Assembly: GCA_028280345.1 (NCBI GenBank)
Contig: JANQLY010000011.1
Location: 62,001 to 126,000, forward strand
From: Pseudomonadales bacterium
GTDB lineage: Bacteria > Pseudomonadota > Gammaproteobacteria > Pseudomonadales > UBA7239
DNA length: 64,000 bases
Reading direction: 5' to 3'
In this document: piece after piece, positions 1-7,854 of the stretch
Layout of the letters: each line of letters opens with the position of its first letter
Numbering within the stretch: position 1 is the stretch's first letter
Made by a program: the position numbers and the translations under genes
Notes under the pieces: model-generated
What the model saw: the letters and a program-made list of their open reading frames with translations, nothing else
Databases searched by the model: none
Told to the model about the DNA's origin: nothing

Positions 1-221
1 AAGTTGTTAAAGATAGGTGTGAAAGTAACATCCATATTCGGATTTTCTTCTTCCTCATCATCGTTGTTCTGAATAAGGCTGTAATTAACAAATGAAAAGC
101 CTAGCTCCCGAAGAGCCAGATCAAATGAAAACTCTATATCATCCATGCAGGTTCTGCTGCCAGGCAGCTTCTCACATCCTTTTAAAGGTAAAGCATTAAT
201 AGCCTTTAATAGCTGATTCAT
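1..221 (-). CDS. LuxR-type transcriptional regulator, N-terminal part (cut by window edge)
   Basis: An open frame runs leftwards from ATG at 219-221 to the edge, about 73 residues with no stop. It has the helix-rich start typical of an autoinducer-binding domain, with a 'LALRELGFSFVNYSL' stretch like the LGF...Y pattern of LuxR N-termini, followed by an acidic loop (DDEEEE). The DNA-binding half would lie outside the window. It is divergent from the acyl-homoserine-lactone synthase gene at 553, the usual arrangement for a cognate LuxR/LuxI pair. The assignment rests mainly on that context; the visible sequence alone is only suggestive. Confidence 0.55.
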   Translation of the reverse strand, partial: MNQLLKAINALPLKGCEKLPGSRTCMDDIEFSFDLALRELGFSFVNYSLIQNNDDEEEENPNMDVTFTPIFNN

Positions 222-552
222 GGTTGTTGAATGCCACAAACTCGGTTGTGGACTCCCTCTGCTTTATATACAACTAATAAAATCGTATTTGCGATTTTCT
301 CTTCAAATAAAACCAACTTTAAAAAGTTGCCTCTAAATAATAATGGCTAATTTTAATTGATATCCCTCTGCACGTTAGACCACTCTGATCCAAGGTGTAG
401 AGTTCATCATAAATCCTCATTTTCCTCAAGGTTGAGAAACCTCTAAATACTACCCCTAGGGGTAGTATTCCTCCTTTTCTTTTGTGGGTTAAATGCTTTT
501 GGGTCGCCCTTCAGGGCGAACGTCAACTCATTTTTTCCACAGGAGAAAAATT
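222..552. other. luxR-luxI intergenic region
   Basis: A divergent regulatory region of 331 bp. It holds the palindrome at 446-469, a -10-like TTAAAT at 489-494 and a small perfect hairpin TCGCCC-TTCA-GGGCGA at 504-519 in the presumed luxI leader. A T6 run (531-536) lies 11 nt beyond the hairpin, too far for a normal intrinsic terminator. The left half (222-440) is AT-rich, and no further gene is visible in it. Confidence 0.6.
446..469. promoter_or_regulatory. Perfect 24-bp palindrome, candidate lux box of luxI
   Basis: Positions 446-457 (AATACTACCCCT) are exactly mirrored by 458-469. The centre (457.5) lies about 43 bp upstream of the start point predicted from the -10-like TTAAAT at 489-494. 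That is the place where LuxR-type activators bind when they overlap the -35 region. The half-site differs from the classical ACCTGTAGGATCG-type lux box, so binding by the neighbouring LuxR protein is inferred from position and symmetry. Confidence 0.65.
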
Positions 553-1206
553 ATGAAATTTCAATCTCAAAACACCACTTACGAGACCAGCATCTATACC
601 GGCGATAAAATTCCTTTCTGGATGCTACACCAGTATCAGTACCTGCGTTATCGTTTTATTAAAAAAACAGACTGGGAAGTTGACCTGGATCATTCCCGGC
701 AGTTGGATGTTGATGAATTTGATCGTCTTCCCGAGACAACTCATATCATCGTGACTGCTTTTGATGAAATCAAACGCGAGGTGAAAGTGATTGGTGGTGT
801 AAGGTTGATACAGACTGTGCACCATTATCAACTTCAGAATGATAGCTATTCTGATATGAAAACAACCTATGAGTTACCCATGGATGAAGGGGTTGTAGAA
901 GGTACACGCTGGATCACCAAAGTCGATGGTAGTGAAATGGCGAATGTGAGCATCAGCTTGCTGATGCAGGAGATGTATGCGTACTGTTCGGCCCATAACA
1001 TGACAAAGCTGATTGCTGCTGTTCCGACCAAGTGGGAGCAATGGTTAAATGCGTATAATATTTCTACGGAGGGACATCGCGATACAGATATTTATCGGCA
1101 TCATGCTGAAAAGTATCTGATTGTTCAGTTTGATATTAATGAGGTATTTGCTGGAGCAGGAGAACAGCAAAGAGTTGCGGCTGGAAAAGTGGCTGCAGCG
1201 GCATAA
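553..1206 (+). CDS. luxI: Acyl-homoserine-lactone synthase (LuxI family)
   Basis: Makes an N-acyl-homoserine-lactone signal from S-adenosylmethionine and an acyl carrier. The protein has 217 residues, the normal family size. Family hallmarks are visible: Trp41 after an Arg/Phe-rich segment, the acidic DEFD at 54-57, Arg84 in GGVRL and the Glu116/Arg119 pair. The start at 553 is chosen over an in-frame ATG at 493 because AGGAGA lies at 541-546, family proteins begin at this point, and 493 falls inside the predicted -10 element. The C-terminus ends in an Ala-rich tail (AAGKVAAAA) not needed for catalysis. The gene is divergent from the luxR-type gene at the left edge and is probably autoinduced through the palindrome at 446-469. 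The acyl chain made cannot be told from the sequence. Confidence 0.93.
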   Translation: MKFQSQNTTYETSIYTGDKIPFWMLHQYQYLRYRFIKKTDWEVDLDHSRQLDVDEFDRLPETTHIIVTAFDEIKREVKVIGGVRLIQTVHHYQLQNDSYSDMKTTYELPMDEGVVEGTRWITKVDGSEMANVSISLLMQEMYAYCSAHNMTKLIAAVPTKWEQWLNAYNISTEGHRDTDIYRHHAEKYLIVQFDINEVFAGAGEQQRVAAGKVAAAA

Positions 1207-1225
1207 AGTACAATGCTTCTTCAGA

Positions 1226-1286
1226 CAGTAAGCTTTGCATACCTGACAGCACTGACATTAGCCACGGATGGCGTCAGAGCTTACTG
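1226..1286. terminator. Nested inverted repeat between convergent genes
   Basis: CAGTAAGCT (1226-1234) is complementary to AGCTTACTG (1278-1286). Inside it a CTGAC/GTCAG pair and a GCCA-CGGA-TGGC tip can also form. The structure lies between the end of luxI and the end of the minus-strand gene at 1274-1750, and includes that gene's stop. No long T-run follows on either strand, so it may be a weak two-way terminator or an RNA-stabilising structure. Confidence 0.4.
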
Positions 1287-1750
1287 GTCAACGGTGCTTC
1301 TGGCCGCTCGGCATGATACAGATTGCTGTCAGGATTCGTATTAAACGCCTGGTTGGTTGAACATGGGCTGGTAGTGGCAAGCCATGCCATGGCATCTTTC
1401 TTGTCGAGGAAGCTTTGCACAGGCTTTTGTGTTTGCAGAATCATTTGTGCGTCGCTACAGGAAATCGCAAATGAGGTGGCATCGTGTGCGAGAAACGCAG
1501 CAGCATTGATATGCGGACTGGCAAGCATTTGTTGCAAACCATCGAACGTAAATGAAAAACAGTGCTTGCGGTTGAGTAGTAAACCGAGTGGCTGTTTCAG
1601 GCTACTGAGGAAATTGTCGAATTCAATATTTTCCCAGCGATCAATTTCAATACCTTTTTTGGGAATGATCTCGCAGATAAATTCCTGTGGTATGACAATG
1701 TCGGCAAAAGAGAGAGCGTATTTTTGTTCGCTGTTCATGGAGTAATGCAT
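1274..1750 (-). CDS. Unknown 158-aa protein, SpoIIAA/STAS-like fold possible, downstream of a lux-box-like site
   Basis: A soluble protein with no signal peptide or membrane segment. Residues of about 10-125 alternate strands and helices. They end in a 'VQSFLDKKDAMAWLA' stretch that resembles the C-terminal helix of SpoIIAA-like (STAS-type) small domains, where a phenylalanine-acidic-AlaTrpLeu pattern is common. The last 25 residues look disordered. I do not recognise a specific function. The gene is convergent with luxI. Its promoter region carries the second lux-like palindrome, with GATAAC at 1780-1775 (minus) as a possible -10, placing the palindrome near -41. The ATG at 1750 gives the longest form; ATG 1738 is an alternative, and neither has a clear Shine-Dalgarno sequence. 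Confidence 0.6.
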   Translation of the reverse strand: MHYSMNSEQKYALSFADIVIPQEFICEIIPKKGIEIDRWENIEFDNFLSSLKQPLGLLLNRKHCFSFTFDGLQQMLASPHINAAAFLAHDATSFAISCSDAQMILQTQKPVQSFLDKKDAMAWLATTSPCSTNQAFNTNPDSNLYHAERPEAPLTSKL

Positions 1751-1797
1751 TTCGTATGTTTATGAGTATGAAACGTTATCCGAAATGAAAACTGAAA

Positions 1798-1821
1798 AAT
1801 ACTACCCGCAGGGGTAGTGTT
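1798..1821. promoter_or_regulatory. Second lux-box-like palindrome
   Basis: This 24-bp site matches the luxI palindrome at 21 of 24 positions: the left half reads AATACTACCCGC, and the right half has one G for A near its end. It lies between the minus-strand gene starting at 1750 and the plus-strand transporter starting near 1948. Spacing to a -10-like GATAAC on the minus strand (1780-1775) fits activation of the 158-aa gene best. Control of the transporter is also possible. Confidence 0.6.
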
Positions 1822-1923
1822 GGCGTCTTTCTGATGAAATCTTGTCAGCTGGACACTGGTAGTCACAAGGCCTTATAACCTGTACATCTACTGACAGATT
1901 GTTAAAGTGAAAAACGTTATAGT

Positions 1924-1940
1924 TGCACCAAATTGGTGCT
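1924..1940. promoter_or_regulatory. 17-bp dyad resembling an NtrC site at the transporter start
   Basis: The dyad TGCACCA-AAT-TGGTGCT has a perfect 15-bp core and matches the NtrC pattern TGCACYN5RGTGCA at every defined base but the last. It ends 7 bp before the ATG at 1948. That location suits a repressor or a translational hairpin better than a sigma-54 enhancer, and I see no -24/-12 promoter nearby. Confidence 0.4.
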
Positions 1941-1947
1941 CTCAATC

Positions 1948-3162
1948 ATGTCCAAATCCCGGTTAAACATCAAAGGCGGTGACCGCCTCTCTGTCAGCAT
2001 TTTGCTATTGGCCATTGTGGCTTTTGGCTCAATGAACAGTGTGTTGTTTAGTCTGTTTCCATTGTTCGGCACAGAGCTTGATATGTCGGCGACGGAAATC
2101 ACTTCTATTGGCACCTGTGCGGCGCTGGCAATTTTCTTTTGTAGTCCTTTCTGGGGACGCAAGAGTGATGAGTGGGGGCGCAAAAATACCATTGCATTTG
2201 GCATGGCGGGTTACGCTGTTTCTGCGGCTTTGCTGGTTTTCGTACTGTGGCAGGGTTTTGACGGTGCCCTCACCGGAATGACTCTGTATGTCCTGCTACT
2301 GCTGAGCCGGGTTTTTCAAGCGGTGTTACTCGGTGCAATGCTACCGGCTGCCACTGCTTATATGATCGATATCACAACACCGGAGCAGCGCACAATAGGG
2401 CTCGGGCGCATCGGGGCGAGCCATGGCATCGGGTCTATTGCAGGGCCGATGCTGGTCTCATTGTCGATTTTTGGTTTGCTGGTGCCGCTCTATGCAGCGG
2501 TAACGCTCGCGGCACTGATGGCTGTTGTGGTGTGGTTCTTGTTGCAGGAGCCAGGCCATACCATGAACCGGCCAAAGCAGCAGAAAAAAATGAGTTATTT
2601 TGATCCGCGCTACCGGGAAATTCTTGCGGTAGGCGTTGTTATCTACATTGCGATGGCCGTATCAGTACAAACGATGGGTTTTTATTTACCCCATGTCCTG
2701 CAACTGGAAACGATGGAGGCTGCACGGCCTTTGTCGATTACCCAGGGGGCTTCGGCGCTGATGATGGTTTTCGTGCAGTTGATATTGATTCCAAAATTGC
2801 AGTGGCCACCGTTGCGTTATCTCGCTGTTGGAGTTCCCATTGTTATTCTTGGCTTTGTTTTTCTGCTCGTGGCAGACCGCCTGCTACTATTTATTCTTGC
2901 TACCAGTTTTATAGGACTTGGCCTGGGTATGACAGGACCGGGCTATTCAGCAACGGTGTCGCTGCGGGTTGAACCGGAAGAGCAGGGCGCCGTGGCGGGG
3001 TTAACATCGGCCTGTCCGGCTCTGGGTTTTGTGATTGGTCCGCTTAGCGCGGGTGTGCTCTACGATATCAATCCGGTTCTGCCGTATTGGATCACTCTCG
3101 GTTTACTTATTGTATTGTTTCCGGTTGTATTGCGGGTTTATAAGCGCCGCCAGGGGGCATGA
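1948..3162 (+). CDS. MFS efflux/uptake transporter (DHA1-like, 12 TM)
   Basis: An inner-membrane secondary transporter of 404 residues, the usual length for drug:H+ antiporter-type MFS proteins. About twelve hydrophobic segments are visible. The signature motif A between TM2 and TM3 is GRKSDEWGRK at residues 70-79, and a basic cytoplasmic loop follows TM6 (about 205-225). Substrate is unknown; tetracycline/bicyclomycin-type exporters share this layout. The start at ATG 1948 is preferred to TTG 1933, which falls inside a 15-bp dyad; neither has a good ribosome-binding site. The lux-box-like site at 1798-1821 is about 130 bp upstream, so quorum control is possible. Confidence 0.85.
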   Translation: MSKSRLNIKGGDRLSVSILLLAIVAFGSMNSVLFSLFPLFGTELDMSATEITSIGTCAALAIFFCSPFWGRKSDEWGRKNTIAFGMAGYAVSAALLVFVLWQGFDGALTGMTLYVLLLLSRVFQAVLLGAMLPAATAYMIDITTPEQRTIGLGRIGASHGIGSIAGPMLVSLSIFGLLVPLYAAVTLAALMAVVVWFLLQEPGHTMNRPKQQKKMSYFDPRYREILAVGVVIYIAMAVSVQTMGFYLPHVLQLETMEAARPLSITQGASALMMVFVQLILIPKLQWPPLRYLAVGVPIVILGFVFLLVADRLLLFILATSFIGLGLGMTGPGYSATVSLRVEPEEQGAVAGLTSACPALGFVIGPLSAGVLYDINPVLPYWITLGLLIVLFPVVLRVYKRRQGA

Positions 3163-3216
3163 TAATTAACGGGTCTGTTAAAACCGGTATCGCAATCATC
3201 TGTATCGTTATCATCA

Positions 3217-3909
3217 ATGCCATTACAACAACATAAAGCACAGCTTGAACAGAAGCTCCAACAAATCCTGCCCACAGCCGGGTTGCGTGAATATACGCTG
3301 CCAGTAACAGCGTCTGCACTTGTGCAAACACCACTAAGGCTTTACCTGCTTGATGATTGTGATATGCATCGCCCGCTAAATGAGGCGGAGACGGCTGCAG
3401 CCTGGGAGGATGTGCCATATTGGTTGTTTTGTTGGGCCAGCGGTCTTGCGCTGGCGCAATGGTTATTTGAGCAGCCGCAGATCGTTCGTGGTAAGACAGT
3501 ACTGGATATGGGAGCCGGTTCCGGTGTGGTTGCAATTGCCGCTGCACTGGCAGGGGCGAGTAGCGTGGTTGCCTGTGATATTGATCCGTTGTCCTGCGCT
3601 GCAACGACGTTGAATGCTGATCTTAATCACATTGAACTGGAGGTGGTGGAACAGGTCGGTATGAATACAGTGTTTGATCTGGTATTTGCTGCCGATGTGC
3701 TCTACGACAGTGAGAATCACACCATGCTCGATTGCTTTAAACAATGGGGGGAGACGGTCTATGTGGCCGATTCCAGAGTAAAAACCATGCCCAGGGCTCC
3801 CTATGGGCTGCACGATTACCAGGAAACGGATGAGCGTGAAGCGGTTACCTTGCCTGACCTCGGTGAATTGGAAATGCACAAACGCGTGAAGTTTTTTAAA
3901 AGCAGTTGA
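3217..3909 (+). CDS. Class I SAM-dependent methyltransferase (ETFB-lysine/METTL20-like)
   Basis: A cytoplasmic 230-residue protein with a Rossmann methyltransferase fold. Motif I is DMGAGSG at 97-103, the acidic end of strand 2 is DID at 121-123, and FAADVLYD follows near 155-162. The upstream 'VPYWLFCWASGLALAQWL' helix (66-83) is characteristic of small lysine or nicotinamide N-methyltransferase-like proteins, including those acting on the electron-transfer flavoprotein beta subunit. No ETF gene is nearby, so the substrate is inferred only from family likeness. It lies 54 bp after the transporter gene. Confidence 0.8.
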   Translation: MPLQQHKAQLEQKLQQILPTAGLREYTLPVTASALVQTPLRLYLLDDCDMHRPLNEAETAAAWEDVPYWLFCWASGLALAQWLFEQPQIVRGKTVLDMGAGSGVVAIAAALAGASSVVACDIDPLSCAATTLNADLNHIELEVVEQVGMNTVFDLVFAADVLYDSENHTMLDCFKQWGETVYVADSRVKTMPRAPYGLHDYQETDEREAVTLPDLGELEMHKRVKFFKSS

Positions 3910-3987
3910 AGGAGTTTTAGGGGTTTAAAGGTGGTTTAACCGGGTGGTTTGCGATAGATTTAACCGGGCCTGTTAAATTCACACATT

Positions 3988-5760
3988 ATGCTTTCTATAA
4001 AACAGGAAAAAATACTCGTTACACTGTTTGCTGTCTTTGCTTTATGCATGGCCCTGTCAACAGCGTATTTTATTATATTGTGCTACTACCGTGGTCCATT
4101 CAAGGATATGTGGGTAGTGATGGATTTTATCCGCCTGTTTTTCGAGGGGCAGGCGCAGCCGGGCGATTTCTTTGCATTGCATGGTGGTGCTCATCGCTTG
4201 CTGGTACCCAAAATATTCTTTTTGCTTGAATACGGTGTTTTTAACGGCAGTAACTGGTTTCTGATACTCAGTTCAGTGGGCTTTCAGTTGGTAGCGCTTG
4301 CAGCGGTATATAAAATGTTGCAAGTAGAAAATGATTTGCCGTGGCACTATCGTGTGTTTCTGTTGGCAATGTTGGTACTGTTTTTATTTAACGCCACTCA
4401 ACTGGAAAATTTTGTTTATACCTTTGATATGCAGTGGTTTGCCACCAGCGCAGGTGCTGTGGTGGCCAGTGCGGCGTGGGTGAGCGGGTTGTCTGCCTGG
4501 CGCTTGTCCGGGAAATGGCCGGCAGGAACATTCTGTCTGGCGATTTTTGCCAGTGTCGTTACGGTGTTTTCTTCGTTCTCCGGTGTGTGTTTTCTATTAG
4601 TGTTGCCGCCGTTGCTTTGGGCCTATCGCGTACCCCGTGGTGTGCTTGTTGCCGTGAGTGTGGTAGTGGTGGTCAGTGTACTGTTATACCTGAGTGGCCC
4701 GTTTGGTCAGGGTGGCGAGTTTTCCACAGGCGAACAGCCCATTACCGTGGGCACGGCTATCAAGGCCTGGTTTGGTATGTTTCTGATCTGGTTGCGTTGG
4801 AATGCGCTGTATTTTGGCTCGCCATTAAGTAGGGAGCTTATGTTGCCAGCAGCGGTGTTCGCCTATGCCGGGCTGCTGTTTCTTGCCTGGGCCTGGTGGC
4901 AATTGTTGGCAGGGCGCCTGTCTCGCTTTACTCGTTTTGAAATATTCTGCTTCAGTGCTGCATTGTTTGCTGCGGGGGTGGGTATGTCCACAGGGCTTGG
5001 TCGTATGTACTTTGTGCATACGGCGAATGAAGATCGCTACCAGAGTATCGTACTGGTGTTCTGGTTTTGTCTGTATGCCTCAGCGCTATCATTGGCCTTA
5101 CGGCATGAGCAGCACAAGGGAGCGGGGCCAAAGCGTTTAGTGACGGGGCTAATACTATTCTGGTCCTGTGTCGTGTTGCCGGTGGCGTCACTGCGTGATG
5201 CCCGTGCACATATCAATTTCTTTGATCGGGTGCGTACAAGCCATCTTGCGATTAGCGTAAACCAGGTAGAATTCAGGCAAATAAAATCCACGCTGATTCT
5301 TGGTGATCAGTGGCAAAAAATTAATCGTCCGGCGATGCACAACGTATTTTTGCAGGAGCGCGGTTGGGGAATGTTTTCCGGTGATGCCTATCCGCGTCTG
5401 GGCCAGACTTACAGTGTGGATCAGCCCGTTCCGGCTTGTGTAGGTAAAATAAAACAAATCAATCCACTGGCGTCCGGCTATGAGATTCGCGGCCGTGGTG
5501 TGGCAGATGGTGAACGTTCGCCACTGACTGATTTGGTGGTACTTGATGAGGCTGGAAAAGTCGTTGGTCTTGGCAGAATTCTGCGCCGTAAGGATAGCTG
5601 GGGGCCAATAACACGGCAGCCTGGGCGGCGCACTCACTGGCGGGTTTATGTACAGCCACTGTCTGCTGGAGAAACCGTTACGCTGTATGGGGTCATCGCG
5701 GGCAGTGTATCGGGCCTGTGCCGTATAGATTCAGCCAAATTGCCGAGTGCCAGGGGCTAA
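3988..5760 (+). CDS. Unknown polytopic membrane protein with C-terminal soluble domain
   Basis: A 590-residue protein with about ten to twelve hydrophobic segments over residues 10-405. A hydrophilic C-terminal domain of about 185 residues follows. The overall shape (TM1, then a first loop carrying acidic and aromatic residues, then many TMs, then a periplasmic tail) resembles GT-C type glycosyltransferases or O-antigen-modifying membrane proteins, but I see no confident motif. 'FKDMW' near residue 38 could be the loop-1 acidic site of a GT-C enzyme. It stands alone between the methyltransferase and a GMC oxidoreductase, with small gaps on both sides. Function unknown. Confidence 0.7.
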   Translation: MLSIKQEKILVTLFAVFALCMALSTAYFIILCYYRGPFKDMWVVMDFIRLFFEGQAQPGDFFALHGGAHRLLVPKIFFLLEYGVFNGSNWFLILSSVGFQLVALAAVYKMLQVENDLPWHYRVFLLAMLVLFLFNATQLENFVYTFDMQWFATSAGAVVASAAWVSGLSAWRLSGKWPAGTFCLAIFASVVTVFSSFSGVCFLLVLPPLLWAYRVPRGVLVAVSVVVVVSVLLYLSGPFGQGGEFSTGEQPITVGTAIKAWFGMFLIWLRWNALYFGSPLSRELMLPAAVFAYAGLLFLAWAWWQLLAGRLSRFTRFEIFCFSAALFAAGVGMSTGLGRMYFVHTANEDRYQSIVLVFWFCLYASALSLALRHEQHKGAGPKRLVTGLILFWSCVVLPVASLRDARAHINFFDRVRTSHLAISVNQVEFRQIKSTLILGDQWQKINRPAMHNVFLQERGWGMFSGDAYPRLGQTYSVDQPVPACVGKIKQINPLASGYEIRGRGVADGERSPLTDLVVLDEAGKVVGLGRILRRKDSWGPITRQPGRRTHWRVYVQPLSAGETVTLYGVIAGSVSGLCRIDSAKLPSARG

Positions 5761-5857
5761 TCCCGGGGTTATTTCCAACCTGAAAGCCGTTACAATTCCG
5801 TCTTTGCAAATACAGTGGAATACTCTGTTTGTCGATTGAACAGTCGGGAGAAAAATC

Positions 5858-7501
5858 ATGTTTGATTATATTGTTGTGGGTGCCGGTTCGGCTGGGTGTG
5901 TACTGGCGGCGCGTTTGTCCGAGGATCCAGCCAATAAGGTGTTATTGGTAGAGGCGGGCCCAAGTGACAATAATCCGATGATTTCCATGCCTGGCGGTGC
6001 AGCGGAGTGTCTGAAAAGCGATAAACTGAACTGGCAGGACTACTCGGTCGAGCAAAAAAACCTCAATAATCGCAAATTGTTTGTGCCCCGCGGAAAAATG
6101 CTCGGGGGTTCCAGCGGTCTTAATGGCATGGTCTATATTCGTGGTAATGCCTGGGATTACAACCGTATCTCGGAGTTGGGTAACAAGGGCTGGAGTTATG
6201 CCGAGGTGTTGCCCTACTTCAAACGTTCGGAAGACAATGTGCGCGGAGCTAATGAGTACCATGGTGTTGGCGGCGGTTTGCGCGTTATCGACTCACCCTC
6301 GGAAAACCCGATCTTTGATCGCTTTGTTGAGGCCGGTGTGGAAGCCGGGCATCCGCGCTGTGAGGATTTTAACGGCAAGAACCAGGAAGGCTTCGGCCGC
6401 TTCCAGGCGACGATTACTGATGAGAAAAAACGCTGTAGCAGTGCTCGTGCCTTTCTGACGCCGGAAGTGCGCCAACGCCCGAATCTCAGTATTGCTGTTA
6501 ATGCTCAGGTGACCCGGCTGGTGTTTGAAGGCAAGCGCGCAGCGGGTGTCGAATATATGCAGAAAAACAGGTTGCACAGTGTCGGTGCTGACAAGGAAAT
6601 TATTCTTTGCAGCGGTACCCTGAAATCTCCGCATATTTTGCAATTGTCCGGGGTCGGTAATGCAGAAGATTTGAAGGCAGTGGGCATTGATGTGAACTTT
6701 GAGTTGCCTGGAGTGGGTTATAACCTGCAGGAGCACCTCGACGTGACGGTAAACTACGGAGCCAGTGAGCTGACTCACAATGCCGATGCCACGAAGATCC
6801 ACCTTATGGCGAAAACAGCTTTTCAATACTTTTTGTTCAAAAAAGGTATCGCTGCATGCAATATGATTGAAGGGGGCGCGTTTACCAAATCGCAAAGTGG
6901 CCTGCAGGTGCCCGATATCCAGATGCACTATGTGCCAGTGAATATGATAGGTCTGATTGACCCGTTGCCGAAAGAAGAGGGTATGACAACCCACGCTTGT
7001 TGCTTGCGTCCAAAATCTCGCGGCTGGATCAAACCGGGTTCAAACGATCCGATGCAAAAACCATTGGTAGATTTTAATTTTCTCGACAACGATGAAGATA
7101 TGAAGATACTCGTCAAGTGCTACGAGCAGATTCGAGAAGTGATGGCTGCCAAAGCCTGGCAAGGTGCGGTCACCGGCAGTATTCGTCCTGATGCGGAGTT
7201 GGAAAAACAATCCGATATTGAAGCCTATGTGCGCGCTAATGCCGATACTGTGTATCACCCGGTTGGTACATGCAAGATGGGAAGTGATGATATGGCGGTA
7301 GTGGATAATGAGTTGCGTGTCCACGGCATTGATGGCTTGCGTGTTGCTGATGCCTCGATTTTCCCCGAACTGATTGGCGGCAACACTAATGCTCCAGCGA
7401 TTATGATTGGCGAGAAATGTGCCGATCTTTTGCTCGGCAAGTCCCTGCCACCTGCCGTAACCGGAGAAACCGTGATCAATCAGCAACCGGTAACTGTCTG
7501 A
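5858..7501 (+). CDS. GMC-family FAD-dependent alcohol/choline dehydrogenase-like oxidoreductase
   Basis: A flavoprotein of 547 residues, probably oxidising a primary alcohol and feeding electrons to the respiratory chain. The FAD-binding GAGSAG motif is at 8-13. The GMC signature with GGSSGLNGMVYIRG is near 85-98. The active-site His467 sits in YHPVGTCKMG, and the second catalytic position is asparagine in GGNTNAP (about 509-515), as in choline dehydrogenase-type enzymes. The start at 5858 follows GGGAGA at 5843-5848. A paralogue lies at 8693 with a thioesterase gene and a small gene between them, so both enzymes may serve one catabolic route. The substrate is not evident. Confidence 0.88.
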   Translation: MFDYIVVGAGSAGCVLAARLSEDPANKVLLVEAGPSDNNPMISMPGGAAECLKSDKLNWQDYSVEQKNLNNRKLFVPRGKMLGGSSGLNGMVYIRGNAWDYNRISELGNKGWSYAEVLPYFKRSEDNVRGANEYHGVGGGLRVIDSPSENPIFDRFVEAGVEAGHPRCEDFNGKNQEGFGRFQATITDEKKRCSSARAFLTPEVRQRPNLSIAVNAQVTRLVFEGKRAAGVEYMQKNRLHSVGADKEIILCSGTLKSPHILQLSGVGNAEDLKAVGIDVNFELPGVGYNLQEHLDVTVNYGASELTHNADATKIHLMAKTAFQYFLFKKGIAACNMIEGGAFTKSQSGLQVPDIQMHYVPVNMIGLIDPLPKEEGMTTHACCLRPKSRGWIKPGSNDPMQKPLVDFNFLDNDEDMKILVKCYEQIREVMAAKAWQGAVTGSIRPDAELEKQSDIEAYVRANADTVYHPVGTCKMGSDDMAVVDNELRVHGIDGLRVADASIFPELIGGNTNAPAIMIGEKCADLLLGKSLPPAVTGETVINQQPVTV

Positions 7502-7586
7502 TCAACGGTCGTATTGCTGTGGTTTGCCCATAGCGACTTGTCGGGTATACTCGGAGCGATGAACAAATAACCGGGGGATACCTGTC

Positions 7587-7784
7587 GTGAGCAGTAGCCG
7601 TGTTATTTTAAAGGGTCTGGAACTTGACGAAATTCGCCATGCGATCACGGTATTGGAAACCATGAGCCGTGAAGCCATGCCGGATGACAGTTTTGAAGTG
7701 CTGAAGCTGGGGGAAACATTAAAGCTGTTGCGCCGCATTGAGCAGCAATTGGCATGCCCGCTCAGGGTTGTCGCCTCTTCATAA
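7587..7784 (+). CDS. Small conserved-looking 65-aa protein
   Basis: Starts at GTG, with a G-rich stretch (CCGGGGGATA, 7571-7580) upstream as a plausible ribosome-binding site. The product is soluble, mostly helical and charged (for example GLELDEIRHAITVLETMS), with no signal peptide or known motif. It lies 85 bp after a GMC oxidoreductase gene in the same direction and is convergent with the thioesterase gene. It could be a real small regulator or scaffold, but I do not recognise the family. Confidence 0.5.
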   Translation: MSSSRVILKGLELDEIRHAITVLETMSREAMPDDSFEVLKLGETLKLLRRIEQQLACPLRVVASS

Positions 7785-7854
7785 GTTGTTCCACCTTAAT
7801 ACGGTGCCTGGCCCGTGTTATTGATGGGTTGGCTGGTTATTCTCTCGTCGACCG

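Noticed and set aside
493..552. Upstream in-frame start of luxI at 493
   Set aside because: The codon falls in the predicted -10 element and leader hairpin. The ATG at 553 has AGGAGA upstream and matches family starts.
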